From NCBI RefSeq assembly GCF_024160875.1, contig NZ_JAIULA010000001.1, forward strand, positions 1 to 64,000: a stretch of DNA of 64,000 bases, written 5' to 3'. Position 1 is the first letter of the stretch. Each line of letters begins with the position of its first letter. Positions 36,066 to 45,760 of this stretch are shown here, in pieces. This DNA is from Ligilactobacillus ubinensis (GTDB lineage Bacteria; Bacillota; Bacilli; Lactobacillales; Lactobacillaceae). The position numbers and the translations under genes were made by a program. Below the pieces are notes generated by a model. The model saw only the letters and a program-made list of their open reading frames with translations. It did no database searches and was not told the origin of the DNA.

Positions 36066-36680
36066 TTGAAAAGCAACGAAGAAGTAATTGATTCTATTAT
36101 TAGAATAAGTAAAACACAACATCTTTCAATTAGTGAATTAGCACGACGAACTGAGATGGCTAAGTCAGCTATATCAAAATACTTCAATAAAACTCGTGCC
36201 TTTCCACTAAACCGCTTAGAACAATTCGCAAAAGCACTTGGTGTTACACCAGAAGAGTTATTAGGTGTTCCTAATAACCTTCATTTTGTTAATGAAACCG
36301 TTAAGATTCCTGTTTTAGGTACAATTGCGTGCGGAGACCCAATTACAGCTAGTGAAAATATAGATGGATATATTGAAGAGTCTAGAGATACTTTACCAGC
36401 AGGTAATCTTTTTTATTTACGAGCTAAAGGAAATTCAATGTCTCCAACTATTCCTAATGGCGCTAGTGTCTTAATTAGGCAACAACCCGATGTTGAAGAT
36501 GGAGAAATTGCAGCAGTTTTATTAACTAATGAGGATGAAGCTACTTTAAAGCGAATTAAGCGTTCAAAGAATATAGTTCTACTGTTGCCGGATAATCCTG
36601 AATATGAACCTATAATTTCAACCAAGGAAAATCCAATTCGAATTTTAGGAAAAGCTTTACGCTATGTCTCTCAGCTTTAA
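36066..36680 (+). CDS. LexA/CI-like self-cleaving repressor (XRE plus S24)
   Basis: The 204-residue repressor has an XRE helix-turn-helix (residues 18-66: LSISELARRTEMAKSAISKYFN) and an S24 peptidase domain. The cleavage pair is C89-G90 in GTIACGDP, the catalytic Ser is S124 in GNSMSPTIPNG and the Lys is K162 in ATLKRIK; the 38-residue Ser-Lys spacing fits LexA and CI. TTG at 36066 follows AAGGAGG. It most likely represses the divergent leftward operon and itself through the three operators, and is inactivated by RecA after DNA damage. Confidence 0.88.
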   Translation: MKSNEEVIDSIIRISKTQHLSISELARRTEMAKSAISKYFNKTRAFPLNRLEQFAKALGVTPEELLGVPNNLHFVNETVKIPVLGTIACGDPITASENIDGYIEESRDTLPAGNLFYLRAKGNSMSPTIPNGASVLIRQQPDVEDGEIAAVLLTNEDEATLKRIKRSKNIVLLLPDNPEYEPIISTKENPIRILGKALRYVSQL

Positions 36681-37254
36681 ATAAATACCTATGTGATAAG
36701 ATATAACTGAATATTTATAATCTTTGCTAGACTATCGTTTAGTTTTTATTTTATTGTAAAATGGATTATCATTTTTTACAGCTTATATGATGAGCTTAAG
36801 AAAAGCAATTGTATAAAGAAAAAGCATAAGCATAGTATCATGGAATGCAACAAAAAAGTTAGATATTTGAATAAATTTTAGCATGTTAAGGTCTGTTTGC
36901 GGTATTCAACCGGAGATCGGCTTTTTTTACTATGTTTAGGTGAACTTTAAATTTAATTGAATATGGTAATTTTGAAATGAAATAGCTTAACAAATTGGAG
37001 CAATGTAAAGATAATATGCATTGTATAGTGTTGTATAGAAGATTCTATTTGCTAACTCAGGGTTAATCGTTGTATTTTTACTGGGAGTAATTTAATAAGA
37101 AAGCGCTTATTTATTTTTGTGATATGCTTATTAAGATAATTTAAATCATTTTTTTAAACGGTATTATAATATAAGGGGAGTAGGGTAGTCTACAAAGTAT
37201 TTATAAGTAACTTAAATAAAAATAAGACATTAGGTGAAAGGTAGTTAATAAAAA
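36681..37254. other. Intergenic stretch with a terminator-like hairpin and a cre-like site
   Basis: Near 36888-36928 GGTCT...CGGT-ATTCA-ACCG...AGATC is followed by GGCTTTTTTT and may terminate the repressor transcript. At about 37097-37112 AAGAAAGCGCTTATTT resembles a catabolite-response element. No coding region is evident in these 574 bases. Confidence 0.4.
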
Positions 37255-38139
37255 ATGGATTTACTAATACGCAACTTGAGTATGGAATATGGAAAAACGG
37301 CTATTTTTTCAAATTTGAATGCGGACTTACAATCTGGAAATTTGATTGGGTTGCTTGGACCAAATGGAGCTGGTAAAACAACTTTAATAAGAATTTTAAC
37401 AACTCTTTTAAAACCAACGCATGGAAAAGTTATGGTTGATGGTAAAGATATTATTTCCAAGCCGCAAGTAATGCGAAGTATCTTAGGCTATTTGCCACAA
37501 CAAGTTCCTTATTTTCCCAACTTAACAGCAAGAGAATATTTAAATTATATTGCTGATATGAAAGGCATGAATATAAAAGAAACAAAGCATCAGGTTGAAA
37601 CATTGCTAGAAAAATTACATTTGGCCAATACAGGAAGTAAATACGTAAAGAATTTTTCTGGGGGAATGCGCCAACGTGTGGGAATCGCTGCTATGTTATT
37701 AAATGATCCTAAAATCATCATTGCAGATGAGCCTTCAACAGGATTGGATCCTGAGGAAAGAGCAATTTTAAGAAATATTTTAAGTGAATTAGCAAGGGAT
37801 CACTTAGTTTTGCTGTCTACACATATTGTTTCCGATGTAGAGGCTATCGCAAGTCAAGTGCTGTTAATTAAAGAGGGTAATTTTTTATATCAGGGAACTC
37901 CTGAAAACTTAGTAGAAAAAAGTACAGGTTATGTTTGGGAATACTCAATAGATAAAAATGCAAAGTCCTTTGAGGTACCTAATCAGTTTGAAAAGCCGAC
38001 GATTTCTTTAACTCAAAAATCAGATGGTGTTCAGATTAGGGAAATAAGTGATAAACCGCAACAATTAAATGCCAAACAAGTTTCTCCTACTTTAGAAGAG
38101 GCATATTTAGGGGTTATAAAGGGAGTGATAACTTTATGA
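37255..38139 (+). CDS. ABC-2 exporter ATPase
   Basis: The 294-residue ATPase has Walker A GLLGPNGAGKTTLIRIL, the Q-loop LGYLPQQVPYFP, signature FSGGMRQRVGIAAMLL, Walker B IIIADEPSTGLDPEE and the H-loop LLSTHIVSDVE. The C-terminal 70 residues are the usual extension of drug/bacteriocin-type exporters. The permease gene overlaps it by four bases. The substrate is unknown. Confidence 0.88.
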   Translation: MDLLIRNLSMEYGKTAIFSNLNADLQSGNLIGLLGPNGAGKTTLIRILTTLLKPTHGKVMVDGKDIISKPQVMRSILGYLPQQVPYFPNLTAREYLNYIADMKGMNIKETKHQVETLLEKLHLANTGSKYVKNFSGGMRQRVGIAAMLLNDPKIIIADEPSTGLDPEERAILRNILSELARDHLVLLSTHIVSDVEAIASQVLLIKEGNFLYQGTPENLVEKSTGYVWEYSIDKNAKSFEVPNQFEKPTISLTQKSDGVQIREISDKPQQLNAKQVSPTLEEAYLGVIKGVITL

Positions 38140-39635
38140 AAGGCAGTTTTCAAGCCACTTTGCGAGAACGAATGCGACATACGTCTTTTTTAGCTTTGTG
38201 CATTGGGTTAATTTTTTCAATTACATTTATGATTCCGCATGGATCTGGTGTTATGCGTGCAATAATTATCAATCCTGATACATATGAACAAGCAAACAAT
38301 GCTAGCTGGTCAGCAATTAGTATTAGTTTTATAATGGGGTTTTTTCTTCCACTAATTGGTGCAGCCTTTTTGCGAAATAGTATTCAATTGGATAGAGATA
38401 ATGGAACAATGGATTTATTTATAACAACTAAATTCTCACGTTTAAAGTATATACTTGGAAAATTTTTTAGTAATGTTTGTATTATGTTAATTTTTTTGGT
38501 ATTGATTTTTATTTTCTCGGCAGTAGAAACTCTGCTTAAATATCATTTGGTAGGCTTTAATTTAATCCAATTCACCTTACCATTTCTTATTTTGTTACCA
38601 GGTTTAGTCTTTGTTTCTGCAATAACCCTATTTACAGAGGTTCTTCCGGGATTACGTGGCCGCATAGGGACTATTGTTTTAGTAATATTTTTAACGGTTT
38701 TGTACGCTTCAGAAACAAGCTATCAAACATCCACTAGTTATTTACAACGATTGTTTAATATTTCAGGAAGCAATTATTTAATTACTAATATAAAACAATC
38801 TATTGCACAAACCTCCAACCAGGGCTTAACTTTGTTAAAAATAATCGGGAGCACTTCAACTAACTATACAGGGAAAAAACAGCTTGTATTTTTACCTTTG
38901 CAGTTAACCACTGGAGATTTATTGAATATGCTTACTCTTATTCTATTAAGTTTCATGTTCGTTTTTTTAGCTAGCCTATTTTTAGAACATAGTCCAATTA
39001 AGAAAACCAGAATAAATTTAGCTAGAAGAAACACGGCCCTATTTGCTAGTGAAAAGCTATCAGTAATTTATACACCACTAAAGTTATTAATTAGAAGTGT
39101 TCCTAGTTATTGGATTTTGTTGATAATAGGGCTTTGGTTATGGAATTTTAGTGCTAGCGATTACAATTTTATTCATTTGACATTTCCTTTACTGTTCTTA
39201 GCAGCACTGCCTTTGTTTGCTGAATTAGGAACAGCGGAAGTAAAAGAAAATGTTTATCAGTGGCTAGGTTCTGTTTCTAAGGCTCAAAAGAAACATTCTT
39301 TTAAGGAAAGCATTACAGGTATTTTATTATCTCTTTTCTTAATAGTTCCTTCTATAAATAAGGTATCTGTTAGCGTACTAATTGCATTAATTTTTTGGGC
39401 AATTCAATTACCGTTGTTTGCGCAAATAATCGGACGCTTTGCAAACAGTAAACAACTTTTTCAGGTAATATTGATTGTTTTTTTCTATCTTTATTTAAAT
39501 GGCGCACCATTACTTCCATTTAATGAAAGTAACGTAGCTATGTTAGGTATAATTTATTTGGTAATTGCTATAGTATGTCTAATAGCACTACGGTTTAATT
39601 TGCAGAATATAAATAACGCTCTAAATAAGCAATAA
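38136..39635 (+). CDS. ABC-2-type permease, large
   Basis: The 499-residue membrane protein has about twelve hydrophobic segments, twice the usual six, suggesting two fused half-permeases or a duplicated ABC-2 unit. The first half includes IQLDRDNGTMDLFITTKFSRLKYILGKF (a typical ABC-2 cytoplasmic loop pattern), shown here only in part. It overlaps the ATPase by ATGA. Function beyond export is not predictable. Confidence 0.75.
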   Translation: MKGSFQATLRERMRHTSFLALCIGLIFSITFMIPHGSGVMRAIIINPDTYEQANNASWSAISISFIMGFFLPLIGAAFLRNSIQLDRDNGTMDLFITTKFSRLKYILGKFFSNVCIMLIFLVLIFIFSAVETLLKYHLVGFNLIQFTLPFLILLPGLVFVSAITLFTEVLPGLRGRIGTIVLVIFLTVLYASETSYQTSTSYLQRLFNISGSNYLITNIKQSIAQTSNQGLTLLKIIGSTSTNYTGKKQLVFLPLQLTTGDLLNMLTLILLSFMFVFLASLFLEHSPIKKTRINLARRNTALFASEKLSVIYTPLKLLIRSVPSYWILLIIGLWLWNFSASDYNFIHLTFPLLFLAALPLFAELGTAEVKENVYQWLGSVSKAQKKHSFKESITGILLSLFLIVPSINKVSVSVLIALIFWAIQLPLFAQIIGRFANSKQLFQVILIVFFYLYLNGAPLLPFNESNVAMLGIIYLVIAIVCLIALRFNLQNINNALNKQ

Positions 39636-39668
39636 TGTTCTGAATAACGTTAAAAAAGTTCTCTCAAT

Positions 39669-39721
39669 AGAGCGACCTCCAAAGGTTAGATTTCTGGTCT
39701 AACTTTTTGGAGGTCGCTTTG
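39669..39721. terminator. Bidirectional terminator
   Basis: AGCGACCTCCAAAGGTTAGA and TCTAACTTTTTGGAGGTCGC form a long stem between the convergent permease and NhaC genes. Confidence 0.85.
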
Positions 39722-39875
39722 TAATTATTTTATTGAGGGAGACTTTTTATCTAAGTGTTCAGATTAAGTATAGCGAATAGTTGTTACCAGTTTTTTCAAC
39801 TAGAGTGGACCATCAGGAAGTCTATATTTTAAGCATGTTTAGCAAAACATAGCTAGACTAAAGATAGCAGATTTT

Positions 39876-41282
39876 CTATTTTCCCGTAACGCCGCTTTTT
39901 CGTGGAGTAATTTTCTTAATTCCAATGCCAGTAAAACCACTGAGTAAAGAGAATACAGGAGATAATAAGCTAAAGAAAACAAATGGTAAGTAGCTAAATG
40001 TGGCTACTCCAAATGTTCCAGCAACAAAACTTCCGGCAACTCCCCATGGAATTAAATAGTTAATGACAGTCCCGCTGTCTTCTAGAACACGCCCTAAGAC
40101 GACAGGAGCTAAACCAGCTTTTTCGTAGACCTTTTTAAATGCATTACCTGGTAAAATTACTGATAGAAATTGTTCACCAATAAAGATATTAACACCAATG
40201 CCAGATAACATAGTCGCTAAAATAAGTGAGGGCGTCTTAGTCAATTTTTTAGCTGCTCGGTTCATAACGGTTGAAATTAGCTGCGTTTTTATTAATAAAC
40301 CACCTAAGGATAAAGTTAAAATTATTAATGCTACAGTGGGCATCATGCTTTCAATTCCACCACGGGACAAAAGTAAATCAATCTGCTTATTTCCCGTATG
40401 TGCTGTGACACCAGACTCGACTATTTGCCCAATGTAACTAATCTTAGTATTGGGGTTCTGTAAAAAAATCATCAAGATTGCTAACCCAATATTTAACATG
40501 ATAGTTATTATAGCGGGAAGATGCCTCCAAGCACATACAAACATTAGTAGTAGCGGGATAATTGATAAAAATGAAATATGGAAGTTTGCTTGCAGGATAT
40601 TGGTGACTTTTGAAATTGAAGATAAACTTGAATTTTTATTGGTCATTCCCAAAAAAGCAAATAAGATAACTGAGACAACAAAGGCGGGGACAGTTGACCA
40701 CATCAGATTTTTAATGTGATCAAATAAATCAGCATCAACAACGGCAGCTGTTAAATTGGTTGATTCAGAAAGAGGCGAGGTTTTATCACCAAAAACAGAA
40801 CCTGAAACAATTGCACCAACTAATAATGCAGGATTTAAGCCTAACGTTGAGCCGATTCCAAATAACGCTACCCCAACGGTCGACATAACCGTAAAGGCAC
40901 TCCCGACAGCGCTCCCGACTATCGCACAAACTATAAAAGCTGAGGGAACGAACCATTTAACGCTAATAATTTTAAAACCCCATACCATAAGCGTGGGGAT
41001 GATGCCTGCTTGAATCCATGTTGCAATCAACACACCGACAAGAATAAAAATGAAGATAGGAATAATGCCAGGGCTAAGGCCTTCAATAATACCTTCATGG
41101 ATTTGGTTAAAGGGAACTTTTTTTATAATTGCATAAACAATAGTAATCCCAATTGCAAATAAAATGGCTGTATCTGCAGTTAATTTGGCCCAAATAATGC
41201 TTACTGCAATACTGCTGATAATTATTAGTAATACTAAACTAGCCTCACGTAGACTAGGTTGGTTGCTTTGTTCTTTTTTCAT
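39876..41282 (-). CDS. NhaC-family transporter under Tyr T-box control
   Basis: The 468-residue protein has about eleven helices and NhaC motifs such as GSAVGSAFTVMSTVGVALF, GSVFGDKTSPLSESTNL and EDSGTVINYLIPWG. NhaC proteins are annotated as Na+/H+ antiporters, but members behind tyrosine T-boxes (YheL type) are predicted tyrosine transporters. The T-box leader upstream has a UAC specifier candidate, so tyrosine uptake or exchange is the better guess here. No tyrosine decarboxylase or tyrS gene is nearby. Confidence 0.83.
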   Translation of the reverse strand: MKKEQSNQPSLREASLVLLIIISSIAVSIIWAKLTADTAILFAIGITIVYAIIKKVPFNQIHEGIIEGLSPGIIPIFIFILVGVLIATWIQAGIIPTLMVWGFKIISVKWFVPSAFIVCAIVGSAVGSAFTVMSTVGVALFGIGSTLGLNPALLVGAIVSGSVFGDKTSPLSESTNLTAAVVDADLFDHIKNLMWSTVPAFVVSVILFAFLGMTNKNSSLSSISKVTNILQANFHISFLSIIPLLLMFVCAWRHLPAIITIMLNIGLAILMIFLQNPNTKISYIGQIVESGVTAHTGNKQIDLLLSRGGIESMMPTVALIILTLSLGGLLIKTQLISTVMNRAAKKLTKTPSLILATMLSGIGVNIFIGEQFLSVILPGNAFKKVYEKAGLAPVVLGRVLEDSGTVINYLIPWGVAGSFVAGTFGVATFSYLPFVFFSLLSPVFSLLSGFTGIGIKKITPRKSGVTGK

Positions 41283-41387
41283 ACATACACTTCCTCTAAG
41301 ATTTTTTTAAAATAATAATAATTTGGATTAAATAGAAAACCAATCTGTTTTCCAATAACCAAGTTTGTACAATCAAATTTATTGGAA

Positions 41388-41645
41388 AATAAAAAACCCC
41401 CTTGGGGACTGTAGTCCTCAAGAGGGCGATATAAACCGCGGTTCCACCTCTAGTTCACAGCGGTTTTTCAGCCGTTGTCTTAACAAGTTTAAAACTCATA
41501 ACATTAACGGGTTGTCACATCCGAATGAGCCTAATAAAGTTAACATCTACTCGTTTAGCACATCTGCTCCTAGTCGTAATTCAGTTCACGTTCATTTTCT
41601 CAGCAGCCAAATGATTTCTGTAAGGAACCTACTTAAACTATTCTA
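41388..41645 (-). promoter_or_regulatory. T-box riboswitch, probable tyrosine specificity
   Basis: On the minus strand the T-box AGGTGGAACCGCGG lies at 41449-41436, followed by a terminator stem (GCCCTCTTGAGGACT / AGTCCCCAAGGGGG with a T run, 41428-41390). In stem I, AGTA pairs opposite GAA as a loop-E motif, and GAAT is followed by UAC (41578-41576) and G, pointing to tyrosine. The remaining bases 41646-41759 between the leader and the oxidoreductase gene hold nothing I can support. Confidence 0.82.
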
Positions 41646-41759
41646 AGCATTTAAATATACGATTATTCATTAATATCAGCATAGCTTAATCAATTTTAGT
41701 TGTCAACTTGACGAACTAGCATAGTAAGCAACTGAATTTAAAATTAGTTATCTTTCGAA

Positions 41760-43115
41760 TTATTTTTTCAAATACGGACTTAGCATACTTAATAAACCAA
41801 TAGTTTGACTTGGAAATGCAAAGATAGCTTTATTCAATTTGCTTAAAGTTAGTTTCTGACTAATAATCATCGTTAAAAAGTTAATTAGTTCAGGGGCTTC
41901 ATCGCCATATACACTGGCACCCACAAGATAGTTTTCTTGATCAAAAACAAGAGTAGCTTCAGCATCGGGTTCATTTTTTGTTTGAAATTTCAAGCGAGCA
42001 CCAAATGGAATTGTAGCTAGGTGATATTTTTCTGGAGTTGCTGTTGCTTCTTGAGAAGTAATTCCAACTTGAGCAATACGAGGTAATGTAAAGACAACAC
42101 TCGCAATTGCGGGATATTGAATTGCAGCAGTAGTTTGATTTGATAGTAATGCAGCTAGATAATTGGATTCAAAAGTAGCGGTTGGAGTTAGCTTGGGGAT
42201 TTTTTTAGCGATAACATCGCCACTGGCATAGATATGAGCAACATTTGTTTGCAGATGATCATCGACAAGGATACCAGTTCTATCAAAGTTAACGCCTACT
42301 TTCTCTAGGTTTAGTTCTGCAATATTAGGGATACGGCCAGTTGCATCAACAATATAGTTTGTTTCAACGGCTAGTCCAGAAGCTGTTGTAACTAAAAAGC
42401 CAGAGTTAGTTTGAGAAACTGCTTTAACAGCTTCATTAAAGTGGATATCAATTCCTAGAACTTTCATTTTAGCTAGGGCTTTATCGACATACTTCTTTTC
42501 AAAGCCACGTAAAGCAGAATCTGCAAATTCAATGACGCTAACTTTAGTACCAGCAGCCTGAACTAACATCGCAAATTCTAGTGATACAATACCAGCTCCG
42601 ATGAAAGTCATGTGTTCTGGTAATTCAGGTAAATCTAAAAATTCGCGGCTATCATGCAAGAATTCTTTTCCAGAAATTGGTAGACGGTTTGGCTTTTGAC
42701 CAGTTCCAATAATTATATCAGTAGCGGTAATCTGTTTTTCATCAACAATGACAGTATGCTGATCAACAAATGAAGCAACACCTTTAACTACATCAACTCC
42801 GGCAGCTGCAAATTGTTGTTCTAACAGCTGATGAATAGGGTCAATGGTTTCGTGCTTGTAAGCCATTAATTCGGGCCAATTGATTTTTAGGTTGCCTGCT
42901 AATCCCTTTTTTTGGTAAGCGGCTGCTTGATGAATGACATCAGCAGCACCATCTAATAATATTTTGGCATTGCAGCCGTAATTAGTACATGTACCAGCAA
43001 TTAAATCTTTTTCAATTAAGACCACTTTTTTGCCAGCTTGTGTAAGTGCAACAGCAGCATGCCAGTTTGCATGCCCACTTCCGATAAACATTACATCATA
43101 ATCATAATTTGTCAT
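41760..43115 (-). CDS. FAD-dependent pyridine nucleotide-disulfide oxidoreductase
   Basis: The 451-residue enzyme has the FAD motif VMFIGSGHANWHAA, the redox-active pair C43-C48 in GTCTNYGCNAK, the second nucleotide motif MTFIGAGIVSLEFA, and the FAD-binding IYASGDVI. The C-terminal dimer domain is present, but the usual HxHPT motif is replaced by FAFPSQT, so the normal His-Glu acid/base pair for a disulfide substrate seems lost. It may reduce something else, such as mercury-like, coenzyme or quinone substrates. The MarR gene lies 24 bases upstream in the same operon. Confidence 0.85.
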   Translation of the reverse strand: MTNYDYDVMFIGSGHANWHAAVALTQAGKKVVLIEKDLIAGTCTNYGCNAKILLDGAADVIHQAAAYQKKGLAGNLKINWPELMAYKHETIDPIHQLLEQQFAAAGVDVVKGVASFVDQHTVIVDEKQITATDIIIGTGQKPNRLPISGKEFLHDSREFLDLPELPEHMTFIGAGIVSLEFAMLVQAAGTKVSVIEFADSALRGFEKKYVDKALAKMKVLGIDIHFNEAVKAVSQTNSGFLVTTASGLAVETNYIVDATGRIPNIAELNLEKVGVNFDRTGILVDDHLQTNVAHIYASGDVIAKKIPKLTPTATFESNYLAALLSNQTTAAIQYPAIASVVFTLPRIAQVGITSQEATATPEKYHLATIPFGARLKFQTKNEPDAEATLVFDQENYLVGASVYGDEAPELINFLTMIISQKLTLSKLNKAIFAFPSQTIGLLSMLSPYLKK

Positions 43116-43139
43116 AGTAATTCTCCTTTAAAAATAAGT

Positions 43140-43589
43140 TTAATTTAATTCATTAATAACAGTTAGCAAGCGTTGGTTAAGTTCATGTGATTGCTGGAGA
43201 ATTGCTTCAAATTCAGCTGTTGAATTACCAATTAGCTTTTTTTGAAGTTTCTCAATTTTTTGTTGAAGATGTGCAAACTTTTCATTAGCAGATGGTGTCA
43301 TTGCTAGAATAAAGCGTCTTTTATCCAGTTTAGATTGTTGTTTTAGCAACCACTTTTTTTGTAATAGCTTTTTAACAACAGGAGTTAGAGTGTTGTTTTC
43401 AAGATCCAAATTTTTACAAATGTCAGCAAGAGAACAATCAGCTTTTTGATGCACATTCAATAAAACCATGTACTGTAAATAAGTAAGTTCATCATCATGA
43501 AGAACAAAAGCGTAAAGTTGATGAAAATAGCGATTAGTTGTGTAAACAGATAGACATAATTCATCATAAAAATCTGCGGATGCGACCAT
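43140..43589 (-). CDS. MarR-family (OhrR-like) regulator
   Basis: The 149-residue winged-helix protein has YLQYMVLLNVHQKADCSLADICKNLDLENNTLTPVVKKLLQKKW spread over the DNA-binding part and LDKRRFILAMTPSANEKF as the wing. The Tyr-rich N-terminus and a cysteine at about residue 12 (YDELCLSVYT) recall OhrR-type thiol-sensing MarR proteins, where one N-terminal cysteine senses peroxide. It heads the operon with the disulfide oxidoreductase and probably controls it. AAAGGAGGTG precedes the ATG. Confidence 0.82.
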   Translation of the reverse strand: MVASADFYDELCLSVYTTNRYFHQLYAFVLHDDELTYLQYMVLLNVHQKADCSLADICKNLDLENNTLTPVVKKLLQKKWLLKQQSKLDKRRFILAMTPSANEKFAHLQQKIEKLQKKLIGNSTAEFEAILQQSHELNQRLLTVINELN

Positions 43590-43689
43590 GAAAGCACCTC
43601 CTTTTTTGTTATAGGTCGTATGCGATGTATTTTAAAGCAGAGAATTTAAAATGTCAATAGATCAGCTTATTAAAAGAAGGTTAATAAAA

Positions 43690-43731
43690 AAACTCACAAA
43701 TAAATCTGAAATCCGACTTATTTGCGAGAGG
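43690..43731. terminator. Terminator after the copper operon
   Basis: CTCACAAATAA and TTATTTGCGAG form the stem, with T-rich flanks on the minus strand, directly after the copper ATPase stop. Confidence 0.65.
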
Positions 43732-43747
43732 TAGCGATATATTAAAT

Positions 43748-45703
43748 TTAAGCAGTAGCAACTTTTTTATTTGATGCAGTATTTGTGGGAAGTTTAGTTG
43801 AGTTAAGCAAAAGAGAACTTAATACAACGGTGATAGAACTTAAGGCCATTGCAAGCCCTGCAATTTCAGGGCTTAAAGTTAATCCTAGTGTAGTAAATAA
43901 ACCTGCGGCGATAGGAATTCCAATCACGTTGTAGATGAACGCCCAAAAAAGATTAAGCAAAATCCGGTCGTATGTCTTTTTAGCAAGAACCAAAGAAGTT
44001 ACTACGTCCATCAAATCATTTTTAACAAGAACAATCCCACCAGATTCGATGGCAATATCAGTTCCTGATCCCATAGCAATTCCAACATTAGCGGTTGTAA
44101 GTGCAGGAGCATCGTTAATACCATCACCAACAAAAGCAACTGGATTTCTTTTTTGCAGTTTTTTAATGGTAGCAGCTTTATCGCCAGGTAAGACTTCGGC
44201 AATTACTTCATCAATTCCGACATCTTTAGCAATGGCTTGAGCAACTAGTTTATTATCACCGGTAAGCATGACGGTTTGCATACCAATTTTTTTAAGGGCT
44301 GAGATAGCTTGTTTTGAACTTGGTTTAGGAGCGTCTTGGATGCCAATTAAAGCGATAATCTGTTTAGCGTAACCAACTAAAATGACAGTTTTTGCTTCAT
44401 TTTGCAGTTTGACAATTTTTTCATGTAAAGAATTGTCAGTTTTGAAATCGTTAGCTAGCTTTTCATTGCCTATGAAAGCTTCTTGACCATCAATCATTGC
44501 TTGAACACCTTTACCAGAAATAGCGGCAAAATTGCTAACCTCTGCGGCAGTAATATTCTTTTCTTTAGCGGCATTTAAAATGGCCTGCGCTAGTGGATGT
44601 TCAGATGAACTTTCAAGTCCAGCTGCAATGCGGAGAATTTCGTTTTCTGTGGCTTGTAAACTAATAATATCGGTTATTTGAGGCTTGCCAACGGTGATAG
44701 TGCCTGTTTTATCAAAAACAACCGTTTTAATAGAGTGTGTAGCTTCTAAAATCTCACCATTTTTAATTAAGATACCAAGTTTAGCGGCACGACCAGTACC
44801 GACCATTAGTGCAGTAGGTGTTGCTATTCCTAATGCACAAGGACATGCGATAATCATGACCGAAACAGAGAAAACAAGAGCAGTAACGGCGCTTGTACCA
44901 ATGAAAACATACCAAACAGCAAAAGTAACAATTGCAGTAATTAGCACAACCGGGACAAAAATATTAGAAATAGTGTCAACTGTTTTTTGAATAGGTGCTC
45001 TAGATGCTTGTGCTTCACGAACCATTTCGGCAATGTGAGCTAGTAATGTGTCATTACCAATATTAGTAGCGGTAAAGGTAAAAGTACCTGTTGTGTTGAC
45101 TGTGGCACCAATTACTGAATCACCGACTGTTTTTTTGACAGGCATGGATTCACCAGTCACCATGGATTCATCAAGGGTTGAAGTGCCATCTTTAATTACG
45201 CCATCAACCGCAACTTTTTCACCAGGTTTCACTCGAATAATGTCACCAACGGTAATTTTTTCAAGTGGAAGCATGATAAAAGTTCCGTCGCGCAAAACTT
45301 CAGCATTTTTAGCCTGTAAATCCATTAATTTTTCAACAGCACCTGAAGCTTGTGTTTTCATGCGTTCTTCAAAAACAGAGCCTAATAGAATTAACGTGAT
45401 AACAACGGCTACTGATTCAAAATAGGTTCCTTTAGGGGCAGTAAACATTGCATAAATACTATAAAAATAAGCAATTGTTGTTCCTAATCCAACTAACGTG
45501 TCCATGTTAGCTTGATGGTTTTTAAAAGATGCGATTGCTGTTTGTAAAAAAGGTAAACCAGCTAACCAGTAAACTAAAGAGCCAAAGAAAAAGAGAAGCC
45601 AAGCACCACCTGGTAAACTTATTCCAGCCATAGAGAGTATCATATTAAGGAGAAGTGGAACAGAACCAATCACTCCAATGATAAAGCGTTTTGTTACAGA
45701 CAT
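43748..45703 (-). CDS. copA: Copper-translocating P1B-type ATPase
   Basis: The 651-residue pump has CPC (287-289) in helix six, the phosphorylated aspartate at D331 in DKTGT, TGES in the actuator domain, the SEHPL motif of heavy-metal pumps and [10 protein letters not shown]. No N-terminal HMA metal-binding domain is present; the chain starts directly at the first helices. The upstream gene pair encodes cupredoxin-like proteins that may supply or accept the metal. CPC plus cupredoxins plus a cop box argue for copper or silver export. Confidence 0.9.
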   Translation of the reverse strand: MSVTKRFIIGVIGSVPLLLNMILSMAGISLPGGAWLLFFFGSLVYWLAGLPFLQTAIASFKNHQANMDTLVGLGTTIAYFYSIYAMFTAPKGTYFESVAVVITLILLGSVFEERMKTQASGAVEKLMDLQAKNAEVLRDGTFIMLPLEKITVGDIIRVKPGEKVAVDGVIKDGTSTLDESMVTGESMPVKKTVGDSVIGATVNTTGTFTFTATNIGNDTLLAHIAEMVREAQASRAPIQKTVDTISNIFVPVVLITAIVTFAVWYVFIGTSAVTALVFSVSVMIIACPCALGIATPTALMVGTGRAAKLGILIKNGEILEATHSIKTVVFDKTGTITVGKPQITDIISLQATENEILRIAAGLESSSEHPLAQAILNAAKEKNITAAEVSNFAAISGKGVQAMIDGQEAFIGNEKLANDFKTDNSLHEKIVKLQNEAKTVILVGYAKQIIALIGIQDAPKPSSKQAISALKKIGMQTVMLTGDNKLVAQAIAKDVGIDEVIAEVLPGDKAATIKKLQKRNPVAFVGDGINDAPALTTANVGIAMGSGTDIAIESGGIVLVKNDLMDVVTSLVLAKKTYDRILLNLFWAFIYNVIGIPIAAGLFTTLGLTLSPEIAGLAMALSSITVVLSSLLLNSTKLPTNTASNKKVATA

Positions 45704-45760
45704 AAAAGTACACGTCCCTTCGTGTAGATTAGCTAAAACATCGAAAAATAGGATAACTGG

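Noticed and set aside
36888-36928. Hairpin region as a tracrRNA or other CRISPR RNA
   Set aside because: No repeat array or cas gene is present anywhere in the window; a terminator-like fold explains it.
41365-41646. Plus-strand frame of 93 codons
   Set aside because: It lies within the T-box riboswitch and is antisense to it.
45048-45425. Plus-strand frames opposite the copper ATPase
   Set aside because: They are shadows of a gene with all P-type ATPase motifs.
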